From Acidimicrobiaceae bacterium (GTDB taxonomy: Bacteria; Actinomycetota; Acidimicrobiia; Acidimicrobiales; Palsa-688), in the NCBI GenBank assembly GCA_003158835.1, contig PMLI01000316.1:1-5410 (forward strand): DNA of 5,410 nucleotides, given 5' to 3'. The notes under the pieces are model-generated. The model ran no database searches. It was given only the letters and a program-made list of their open reading frames with translations, and was not told the origin of the DNA. A program made the translations under genes and the position numbers. Every line of letters begins with the position of its first letter. Positions within the stretch are counted from its first letter, which is position 1. Of this stretch, positions 1 through 4,023 are shown one piece after another.

Positions 1-31
1 TTGGTCGTGGGTTCGATCCCCACCGAGCCCA
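1..31 (+). tRNA. tRNA, 3' end only (isotype undetermined)
   Basis: The window opens inside a tRNA. A perfect T-arm is visible: stem GTGGG (7-11) pairs with CCCAC (19-23) around a canonical TTCGATC loop (12-18). Positions 1-6 belong to the anticodon-stem end and the variable loop (TTGGTC). The 3' acceptor strand CGAGCCC (24-30) and discriminator A (31) follow, so the missing 5' strand should read GGGCTCG or a wobble variant. CCA is not encoded. The anticodon lies outside the window, so the isotype cannot be read; tRNA-Lys is a weak guess from the variable region. The gene converges on the unknown gene on the - strand with only 24 bp between them and no obvious terminator. Confidence 0.9.
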
Positions 32-55
32 CGCTCCGAAAGAAGTGGTGAGAAG

Positions 56-619
56 CTAGTCCTCGTTCATCCAGGCCGGGGCAGATTCGAGCAGGTACTG
101 GCTCACGGCGAGGGCGCGGTCGAAACTGTCGCACAGGAGCTCTTCGCCGGCTAGGACCCGGGCCAGGGACACCTTCTGCCTGGCAATGACGGTGAGCCGT
201 CGCTCGGCCGGGTCGGTGGCGGACGGGTAGCTGTCTATGGCCGATGCCTCTACGGGGAAATCGACGCCGCCCACGCCGGCGAGGTCGATGGCCAGATGGA
301 GCAGGTCGGGGCCGTGAGGAAGGGGTGGCAGCGCCCAGGTGAAGGTCAAAGGGAAGTGGAAGTCGTCCGGCGGATCCGCACCTTCGGCCAGGTCGACTAC
401 GGCGTCCTCGAAGGACAGCAGCACCCGGGGGTCAACTTCCAGGGCCAGGTGCAGGTCGAGGGGCCCATTGCAGGCCTCTTCAGGGTGAAGGTCGACCTCC
501 CACGCCTGGCGCAGGGAGTAGGTCTCGACGAAATGCCGCTCGTCGTGGACGTGGAAACCATGGTCCACGGCGTGGTCCTTGAGCTCGGCAACGTACCCTG
601 CGACATCGATGACTGCCAT
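56..619 (-). CDS. Hypothetical protein, 187 aa, acidic, soluble
   Basis: I do not recognise this family. The protein begins MAVIDVAGYVAELKD and ends SAPAWMNED. It is rich in Asp, Glu and His, has no signal peptide, no convincing membrane helix and no Cys pair that would suggest metal binding. The middle (about residues 40-130) alternates hydrophobic and acidic residues and looks like a mostly beta fold, for example LDLHLALEVDPRVLLSFEDAVVDL. The C-terminal third (about residues 140-180) looks helical. The frame is open for 51 more codons upstream, but that extension translates the GC-repeat region and overlaps the whiB7 promoter, so I chose the ATG at 617-619. No Shine-Dalgarno sequence precedes it. 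A TAGTTT hexamer on the - strand (628-633) would place transcription start almost at the ATG, so the mRNA may be leaderless. It is transcribed divergently from whiB7. Confidence 0.75.
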   Translation of the reverse strand: MAVIDVAGYVAELKDHAVDHGFHVHDERHFVETYSLRQAWEVDLHPEEACNGPLDLHLALEVDPRVLLSFEDAVVDLAEGADPPDDFHFPLTFTWALPPLPHGPDLLHLAIDLAGVGGVDFPVEASAIDSYPSATDPAERRLTVIARQKVSLARVLAGEELLCDSFDRALAVSQYLLESAPAWMNED

Positions 620-627
620 TACCCACA

Positions 628-633
628 AAACTA
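628..633 (-). promoter_or_regulatory. Possible -10 element of the divergent hypothetical gene
   Basis: On the - strand this hexamer reads TAGTTT, keeping the first, second and last bases of the TATAAT consensus. It ends nine bases before the ATG at 619, so transcription would begin at or within two to three bases of the start codon. That fits the absence of a ribosome binding site. No good -35 element is visible, since the expected site falls in GC-rich sequence. This is weak evidence. Confidence 0.3.
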
Positions 634-640
634 GCTGTGC

Positions 641-722
641 CCGGCCCGGGCCCGTGACTGGACCGGTGCTGGGGCCCGCTCGGATGGGCGGGGCCCGGGC
701 CCCGCCCCGGGCCCCGGCCCGG
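641..722. repeat. GC-only palindromic region with five GGGCCC motifs
   Basis: The spacer between the divergent genes is almost entirely G and C. GGGCCC occurs at 648, 672, 691, 697 and 709. Positions 686-707 form a perfect 22-bp palindrome centred at 696/697, with core GGGGCCCGGGCCCC. There is no T-tract on either side, so it does not look like an intrinsic terminator. It ends at the A/T tract of the whiB7 promoter. It could be a protein-binding site, a structured 5' region of a longer - strand transcript, or a boundary between divergent promoters; the sequence does not decide. Confidence 0.7.
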
Positions 723-759
723 AAATTGAGTTGACTTCGCCCGCCCAACGTGCTGCGAT
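723..759 (+). promoter_or_regulatory. Probable autoregulated whiB7 promoter
   Basis: AAATT at 723-727 lies three bases upstream of a good -35 element, TTGACT (731-736). A 17-bp spacer leads to TGCGAT (754-759), which keeps the first T and final AT of a -10 consensus. Transcription would start near 766. In mycobacteria and Streptomyces, WhiB7 is known to activate promoters, including its own, that carry an A/T-rich element just upstream of -35, contacted by its AT-hook while the protein binds the housekeeping sigma factor. The A/T tract stands out because some 80 bp of almost pure G+C precede it. The assignment rests on this architecture and on whiB7 being downstream. Confidence 0.6.
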
Positions 760-813
760 GGTTGCAGTACAACCACGAGGGGCGGAGCGCGCCCAGGAGG
801 AGGTCAGCGAGCT

Positions 814-1002
814 ATGAGCACTCAGCGTGTAGCCGGGCTGGCCGCGGCGCGCCTCGGCAAGCCTTCCGGGCCGCGCTCGTTGTCTTCGGCCGACCACGCC
901 GGGGCCAAGTGCGGCATTAACGCCATGCCGGAGGCTTCCTTTGCGTCCGGCTGGTACCGCCCCGGGCGGCCGATGAGCCGAAGCGAGCGATTACCGAGTT
1001 GA
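814..1002 (+). CDS. Upstream ORF (62 codons) in the whiB7 leader
   Basis: This short reading frame starts MSTQRVAGLAAARLGK and has a very strong ribosome binding site, AGGAGGAGGT (795-804), nine bases before the ATG. The product has no recognisable domain and is Arg-, Ser- and Pro-rich. It lies wholly inside the predicted whiB7 leader and stops 24 bases before the stem of a strong intrinsic terminator. Codons 49-53 (RPGRP) span 960-971, a segment complementary to the terminator's 5' arm, and the stop codon sits in the loop of a smaller hairpin (993-1007). Known whiB7/wblC leaders carry regulatory upstream ORFs whose translation controls termination, so the act of translation probably matters more than the peptide. 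A stand-alone small protein ending at its own terminator is the alternative. Confidence 0.55.
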   Translation: MSTQRVAGLAAARLGKPSGPRSLSSADHAGAKCGINAMPEASFASGWYRPGRPMSRSERLPS

Positions 1003-1040
1003 TCGGTCCACTCGCAGGATTGGCCCAGAGGCCGCCGGGG
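957..1040 (+). promoter_or_regulatory. Predicted antiterminator of the whiB7 leader
   Basis: The segment 960-971 (CCCCGGGCGGCC) can pair with 1030-1040 (GGCCGCCGGGG) over 11 bp with one bulged G. That would remove the 5' arm of the terminator at 1027-1057. A small hairpin (983-987 with 1011-1015, enclosing 993-997 with 1003-1007) fits between the two arms and is compatible with this fold. The 5' segment can also form a local hairpin (957-961 with 965-969). A ribosome running to the stop codon at 1002 would mask 960-971 and allow the terminator to form, whereas one stalled earlier would leave it free. This is inferred from base pairing only. Confidence 0.5.
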
Positions 1041-1065
1041 AACCCCCGGCGGCCTCTTTGTTTGT
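1027..1065 (+). terminator. Strong intrinsic terminator in the whiB7 leader
   Basis: A 14-bp perfect stem, AGAGGCCGCCGGGG (1027-1040) with CCCCGGCGGCCTCT (1044-1057), closes a three-base loop AAC. The T-rich run TTTGTTTGT (1057-1065) follows. It lies 55 bases upstream of the whiB7 start and downstream of the short upstream ORF, the position expected of a leader attenuator. It could instead simply end a small upstream transcription unit. Confidence 0.88.
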
Positions 1066-1119
1066 CCGGCGGGGACCGATGGCGATTCACGAGACAGCCA
1101 AGTTGGAAAGGGACGCAAG

Positions 1120-1512
1120 ATGTTCGCCTACAGCTGGGACGAGAACGACGAAGAGATCGAAGAGCCGACGACAGTTACGTGGGCGGATGCTGCATGCCGT
1201 GATGGTGACGGCTCGCTTACGGAGCTTTTCTTCTCGGACGACATCCCCGAGATTAAGTTGGCGAAGGCGATCTGCAGCACCTGTGCCTTGGTGGTGCCGT
1301 GTTTGCAGGGAGCACTGGCAAGGCGGGAGCCGGCCGGTGTCTGGGGCGGTCACTTGTTTGCCGACGGCGAGGTCATTGCCAGGAAGCGAAAACGAGGACG
1401 GCCTCCCAAAGTGGCTGCCGCGGTACCCAGCGAACAAACGACGGGGATGGAGAACCAGATTGAAAGCGCGCGCCGCCGAGAGTACAAGCGATCGCAACTG
1501 AAGACGGCGTAG
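1120..1512 (+). CDS. whiB7: WhiB7/WblC-type iron-sulfur transcription factor
   Basis: This 130-residue protein belongs to the WhiB family. The four cluster-binding cysteines are C26, C52, C55 and C61 (CSTC at 52-55), and the turn GVWGG lies at 73-77. The tail after it, HLFADGEVIARKRKRGRPPK, ends in an AT-hook (RGRPPK, 92-97) and closely follows the arrangement of mycobacterial WhiB7, which separates it from other WhiB paralogues. WhiB7 binds a 4Fe-4S cluster and the housekeeping sigma factor and activates intrinsic antibiotic-resistance and stress genes, including itself. The N-terminus is unusually acidic (residues 7-15), and a basic extension of about 33 residues follows the AT-hook. The ATG is preceded by GGAAAGGGA (1105-1113). 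A promoter with an A/T tract and an attenuator-like leader lie upstream. Orthology to whiB7 is inferred from motif layout. Confidence 0.9.
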   Translation: MFAYSWDENDEEIEEPTTVTWADAACRDGDGSLTELFFSDDIPEIKLAKAICSTCALVVPCLQGALARREPAGVWGGHLFADGEVIARKRKRGRPPKVAAAVPSEQTTGMENQIESARRREYKRSQLKTA

Positions 1513-1540
1513 TTGGCCGGCATTGCGCCCGGCCGGTTCC
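1513..1540 (+). terminator. Weak candidate terminator after whiB7
   Basis: GGCCGG (1515-1520) can pair with CCGGCC (1529-1534) around an eight-base loop, extended by two T-G wobbles. It begins directly after the whiB7 stop codon. The following sequence TTCCTAACC is only slightly T-rich, so termination would be inefficient or factor-assisted. Confidence 0.3.
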
Positions 1541-1588
1541 TAACCACGACTTGTTGCGGAGCGGCCGGCCCTTCCCCGCCACCAGCAC

Positions 1589-1594
1589 TAGCAT
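1589..1594 (+). promoter_or_regulatory. Possible -10 element for tRNA-Val
   Basis: TAGCAT keeps four of six consensus -10 bases and lies nine bases upstream of the mature tRNA 5' end. No matching -35 hexamer is seen at 16-18 bp, where the sequence is GC-rich. It may be used with an activator, or it may be chance. Confidence 0.25.
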
Positions 1595-1603
1595 GTAGCG
1601 CTT

Positions 1604-1676
1604 GGGCGCTTAGCTCAGTTGGAAGAGCGCCGCCCTTACAAGGCGAAGGTCGCGGGACCGAGGCCCGCAGCGCCCA
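1604..1676 (+). tRNA. tRNA-Val (anticodon UAC) with atypical T-loop
   Basis: The cloverleaf folds fully. The acceptor GGGCGCT (1604-1610) pairs with AGCGCCC (1669-1675) over 7 bp, with discriminator A at 1676. The D-stem is GCTC/GAGC, and its loop retains G18-G19. The anticodon loop CTTACAA (1635-1641) gives anticodon UAC, reading valine codons. The anticodon stem CCGCC/GGCGA has a C-A mismatch at its base (27-43). The variable loop is AGGTC and the T-stem is GCGGG/CCCGC. The T-loop reads ACCGAGG instead of the nearly invariant TTCRANY, so T54, T55 and Y60 are replaced while C56, G57 and A58 remain. CCA is not encoded. It could be a divergent working tRNA, a decaying copy or a specialised tRNA. 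Being a tRNA-like gene is certain; full function is not. Confidence 0.85.
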
Positions 1677-1708
1677 CTACCGAGGTCCGCAAAATGACGA
1701 GCGAGGAG

Positions 1709-1745
1709 TGGCCAGCCGGTCGTGCCTGCAGACCGGCCATTCGTC
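1709..1745 (+). terminator. Weak candidate terminator after tRNA-Val
   Basis: GCCGGTC (1715-1721) pairs with GACCGGC (1731-1737) around a nine-base loop, with an alternative register through TGGCC and GGCCA. The tail ATTCGTCC has few T residues, so this is only a candidate 3' boundary for the tRNA transcript. Confidence 0.3.
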
Positions 1746-1788
1746 CTGCTAGTGGCTCGGATTGCAGCCAACGGTAGGCCGCTCGTTC

Positions 1789-1867
1789 GTTCCGGGAGTT
1801 TTGCCGGCGCAGGTTAGTTGATCTCCCGGAACTCCTAAGGGCCCTAAGTGGAGTTCTCGGAGATCAA
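1789..1867. repeat. Overlapping, mutually exclusive inverted repeats
   Basis: The region between tRNA-Val and lsr2 (1677-2003) contains no gene I can support. Its main content is two competing palindromes. Arm 1818-1835 pairs with 1850-1867 (16 Watson-Crick pairs, one G-T and one mismatch) around a 14-base loop holding the palindrome AGGGCCCT (1838-1845). Alternatively 1823-1832 pairs perfectly over 10 bp with 1789-1798 (GTTCCGGGAG). Both folds use the same central segment, so only one can form. There is no T-tract. It may be an RNA switch if transcribed, or an operator-like DNA site upstream of lsr2. Confidence 0.6.
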
Positions 1868-1881
1868 GTTCCTGCTAAGCG

Positions 1882-1950
1882 TTGACTTCCGAAGTCGGCG
1901 CCGCCATGAAGCAGCCCTAATTGTCGTTTGGCGCGCCTATGAAGTACTCT
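1882..1950 (+). promoter_or_regulatory. Candidate lsr2 promoter region
   Basis: Two possibilities are visible. TTGACT (1882-1887) is a good -35, but the hexamer 17 bp downstream, CATGAA (1905-1910), is poor; a GACTTC-C-GAAGTC palindrome (1884-1896) overlaps this -35. Alternatively TTGTCG (1921-1926) lies 18 bp before TACTCT (1945-1950), which would start transcription near 1957 and give a leader of about 47 nt. Neither is strong. Confidence 0.3.
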
Positions 1951-2003
1951 GTTATTGACGCCGCGAGAAGGTCCGCGGCCTGCAGCCGAAAGGGGATTGC
2001 CCA

Positions 2004-2393
2004 GTGGCCCGTATCACGCAAGTTGTCGTTACTTGCGACCTGGAGGATGGAGATGTCAACGCAGCTGAATCGCTGTCATTCAGCTATGGAGGCAAGACTA
2101 TTACTCTGGACCTTTGCAAGAAGCACCTCGACGAGGTGAAGGGCGTTTTGGAGGGCTTTGCCAGCGCCGGCCATTCAGCCGGTCGTGGCGGCCGGGGACG
2201 GCGCCGGGCTGCTTCGACCGGGCGCACGGCCCGTGCTGCTCGTCCGGCGGCGACGCCTCGGGGCGAGTCGCAGGCCGAGATCCGGGAATGGGCCCGTGCG
2301 CAAGGTTATGCCGTCGGAGATCGCGGCCGGATCCCCGGTGAAGTCAGGTCCGCTTACGAGGCTGCTCAGTCCAAAGGGCCTCGGCGCCGTTAG
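2004..2393 (+). CDS. lsr2: Lsr2-type nucleoid-associated protein
   Basis: This 129-residue protein starts with GTG, preceded by AAAGGGGA (1989-1996). Residues 1-55 form an Lsr2-like N-terminal dimerisation domain (VVVTCDL, then LSFSYGGKTITLDLCKKHLDEV). Residues 56-87 are a basic Gly/Arg/Ala linker. Residues 90-121 are the DNA-binding domain, IREWARAQGYAVGDRGRIPGEVRSAYEAA, with the RGRIP AT-hook-like motif at 107-111 that inserts into the minor groove of AT-rich DNA. Lsr2 bridges and silences AT-rich, often horizontally acquired, genes in actinobacteria, as H-NS does in proteobacteria. The N-domain is divergent: C11, E14, C38 and H41 sit where some Lsr2-like proteins appear to carry a CxxC...CxxH zinc site. 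Family membership is secure; whether this is the main Lsr2 or a paralogue is not. Confidence 0.9.
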   Translation: MARITQVVVTCDLEDGDVNAAESLSFSYGGKTITLDLCKKHLDEVKGVLEGFASAGHSAGRGGRGRRRAASTGRTARAARPAATPRGESQAEIREWARAQGYAVGDRGRIPGEVRSAYEAAQSKGPRRR

Positions 2394-2431
2394 GGTCGGA
2401 CATCCTCCTCTCGCTGACCGGCAGTGCTTTA

Positions 2432-2448
2432 TCGGTCCCCCAGACCGA
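2432..2448 (+). terminator. Weak hairpin downstream of lsr2
   Basis: TCGGTC (2432-2437) pairs with GACCGA (2443-2448) around a five-base loop, about 40 bases after the lsr2 stop codon. No T-tract follows, so it is at best a weak terminator. The same CGGTC segment (2433-2437) could instead pair with GACCG at 2416-2420. Confidence 0.25.
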
Positions 2449-2480
2449 CGGCCTTAATGCATCGTGAGCGGGCAACGGCC

Positions 2481-2516
2481 GCGTCTCCTCGGAGGCGCCA
2501 ATGACCGAGCCGGTCA
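2481..2516 (+). promoter_or_regulatory. Tandem hairpins around the leader-peptide start
   Basis: GCGTCTC (2481-2487) pairs with GAGGCGC (2492-2498), including one G-T, and sequesters the ribosome binding site GGAGG. Directly after it TGACCG (2502-2507) pairs with CGGTCA (2511-2516), covering the start and first codons of the short reading frame at 2501. Together they could control access of ribosomes in the transhydrogenase leader. This comes from pairing rules only, with no known precedent that I can name. Confidence 0.35.
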
Positions 2517-2530
2517 GTGAGCTGGTGTAG
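2501..2530 (+). CDS. Possible 9-residue leader peptide upstream of pntAA
   Basis: A short reading frame encodes MTEPVSELV and stops with TAG 24 bases before the pntAA start. GGAGG (2491-2495) lies five bases before its ATG, a spacing typical of a used ribosome binding site. Both the binding site and the first codons fall in small hairpins. A frame this short can occur by chance; the ribosome binding site is the main support. Confidence 0.35.
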   Translation: MTEPVSELV

Positions 2531-2554
2531 GGTTTCCTGTCTGGACGGAGGCCC

Positions 2555-3691
2555 ATGAGACTGGCAGTACCAAAAGAGACAAGGCCCGGCGAGCAACGCG
2601 TCGCCCTCGTTCCGGGTGATTTGGCGCGCTTGGCCGGAGTAGGCATCGAGGTGGTCGTCGAACGCGGAGCCGGCGAAGCCGCCCTGTACACCGACAAGGA
2701 TTACGAGTCCGCCGGCGCATCCGTGGCGCCGGCCGCCAAGGAGCTCTACGCAGGAGCGGACCTCATTGTGAAGGTACAGCCGCCGACGCTGGCGGAGGTG
2801 GACATTTTTCCCTCCGGCATCTCCGTCCTCAGCTTCCTGGCGCCATCTTCTTACTTGGACGTTGTCAAGGGTTTGGCGAGCCGTCACGCCACGGTTTTCA
2901 GCTTCGAGCTAGTGCCGAGGATCAGCAGGGCCCAGGCTATGGACGCGCTCTCCTCGCAGGCCACGGTGGCCGGCTACCGGGCCTCCTTGCTGGCGGCCAG
3001 CCGGCTCAGCAAGTTCTTCCCCCTCTTTATGACCGCGGCCGGCACGGTCCCACCGGCCCGGGCCCTGATAATGGGAGCCGGGGTAGCCGGGCTGCAAGCC
3101 ATTGCCACCGCTCGTCGCCTGGGGGCGGTGGTCAGTGCCTACGACGTGCGCTCAGCCGCCAAGGAAGAGGTGAAGAGCCTGGGTGCCACCTTCCTCGAAC
3201 TGCCCCTGGAGGCACAAGAAGGTGCCGGCGGTTACGCCGCGGCGCAGTCGGAGGCCTTCCTGGCCCGCCAGCAGGAGATGATCGCCACCCACGTCGCGGC
3301 ATCGGACGTGGTGATAACCACGGCGGCGGTCCCCGGGCGCCGGGCTCCCGTGCTGGTGACCACGGCCATGGTCGGTGCCATGCGGCCGGGGTCGGTGATC
3401 GTCGACCTGGCGGCGGCCAGTGGGGGCAACTGCGAACTGACCGAGGACGGCCAGGACGTCGACTACAACGGTGTCCACGTAATTGCCGCTTCGGAGCTGG
3501 CTTCGTCCATGCCGGCGCACGCCAGCCTCTTCTACTCCCGCAACGTGACCAATTTTGTGCAATTGCTCGTAAAAGAAGGCCGGTTGGCTCCTGATTTCAC
3601 GGACGAGATCGTTGACAAGAGCGCCGTCGTCGTGGCCGGCTCGGTGCACCACGAGCCCACACGCATCGCCCTGGAGGAGCCTCAGGCATGA
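2555..3691 (+). CDS. pntAA: NAD(P) transhydrogenase subunit alpha part 1 (NAD-binding domain)
   Basis: This 378-residue protein is the soluble domain I of the proton-translocating transhydrogenase, which passes hydride from NADH to NADP+ at the inner face of the membrane. It opens with the typical MRLAVPKETRPGEQRVALVPGD. The Rossmann motif GAGVAG lies at 174-179, followed by D197 in AYDVR, the acidic residue expected for NAD rather than NADP. The mobile-loop region includes RQQEMIATHVAASDVVITTAAVPGR (starting at R238). Length matches the split-alpha form, about 380-385 residues in Rhodospirillum, in contrast to the fused alpha subunit of E. coli. ACGGAGG (2545-2551) precedes the ATG at rather short spacing. 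The stop codon overlaps the pntAB start (ATGA), indicating translational coupling. Confidence 0.96.
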   Translation: MRLAVPKETRPGEQRVALVPGDLARLAGVGIEVVVERGAGEAALYTDKDYESAGASVAPAAKELYAGADLIVKVQPPTLAEVDIFPSGISVLSFLAPSSYLDVVKGLASRHATVFSFELVPRISRAQAMDALSSQATVAGYRASLLAASRLSKFFPLFMTAAGTVPPARALIMGAGVAGLQAIATARRLGAVVSAYDVRSAAKEEVKSLGATFLELPLEAQEGAGGYAAAQSEAFLARQQEMIATHVAASDVVITTAAVPGRRAPVLVTTAMVGAMRPGSVIVDLAAASGGNCELTEDGQDVDYNGVHVIAASELASSMPAHASLFYSRNVTNFVQLLVKEGRLAPDFTDEIVDKSAVVVAGSVHHEPTRIALEEPQA

Positions 3692-4023
3692 TCTTTGACG
3701 CAGTCGACCTGCTGTTCATCTTCGTTCTCGCTGCCTTCTTGGGCTTCGAGGTGATAGCCAAAGTTCCGAGCATCCTGCACACGCCGCTTATGTCCGGCAG
3801 CAATGCCATTCACGGGATCATCCTGGTGGGCTCCATGGTGATCGCCTCACAGGCCCAGGGCGCAATGCAGACGTCCCTGGCATTTGTCGCCGTGTTCCTC
3901 GCCACCCTCAACATTGTGGGGGGCGTTGTGGTGACCGACCGCATGCTGGATATGTTCAAGGGCCGCCAGCAAGGTAAGGGCACAGGGCCGGCAGGTGGTG
4001 CCAGGAGCGATCCCAAGCCATGA
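3688..4023 (+). CDS. pntAB: NAD(P) transhydrogenase subunit alpha part 2 (membrane)
   Basis: This 111-residue membrane protein forms the alpha contribution to the proton-conducting domain II. Hydrophobic helices are seen at about residues 6-23, 40-54 and 62-83. Between the first two lies the family signature VIAKVPSILHTPLMSGSNAIHGI (22-44). The C-terminal tail from residue 91 is polar, basic and Gly-rich. Its start overlaps the pntAA stop by four bases, and its own stop overlaps the pntB start in the same way, so the three genes should be translated from one message. In organisms with fused alpha subunits this segment is the C-terminus of PntA. Confidence 0.95.
   Translation: MIFDAVDLLFIFVLAAFLGFEVIAKVPSILHTPLMSGSNAIHGIILVGSMVIASQAQGAMQTSLAFVAVFLATLNIVGGVVVTDRMLDMFKGRQQGKGTGPAGGARSDPKP

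Noticed and set aside
296..634. 112-codon open frame on the + strand opposite the hypothetical gene
   Set aside because: It is a shadow of the - strand frame, with low-complexity Gly/Val/Gln content and no ribosome binding site of its own.
620..772. In-frame N-terminal extension of the - strand hypothetical gene (51 more residues)
   Set aside because: The extension is Gly/Pro/Arg/Ala repeat translated from GC-only DNA, overlaps the whiB7 promoter, and has a different composition from the body of the protein. The ATG at 619 fits better.
822..1118. 98-codon open frame on the - strand opposite the whiB7 leader
   Set aside because: It covers the upstream ORF and the terminator on the other strand and has no recognisable motif or supporting ribosome binding site. 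It is the kind of shadow frame common at high GC.
1513..1752. 79-codon open frame spanning the tRNA-Val gene
   Set aside because: It runs through a tRNA gene and two hairpins, which excludes a real protein.
1694..1777. 27-codon frame after tRNA-Val beginning MTSEEWPAG
   Set aside because: It has no ribosome binding site and crosses the hairpin at 1709-1745; most likely chance.
1921..2139. 72-codon frame overlapping the start of lsr2
   Set aside because: It overlaps lsr2 in another frame and has no family resemblance, while the GTG-started Lsr2 frame has a ribosome binding site and clear domains.
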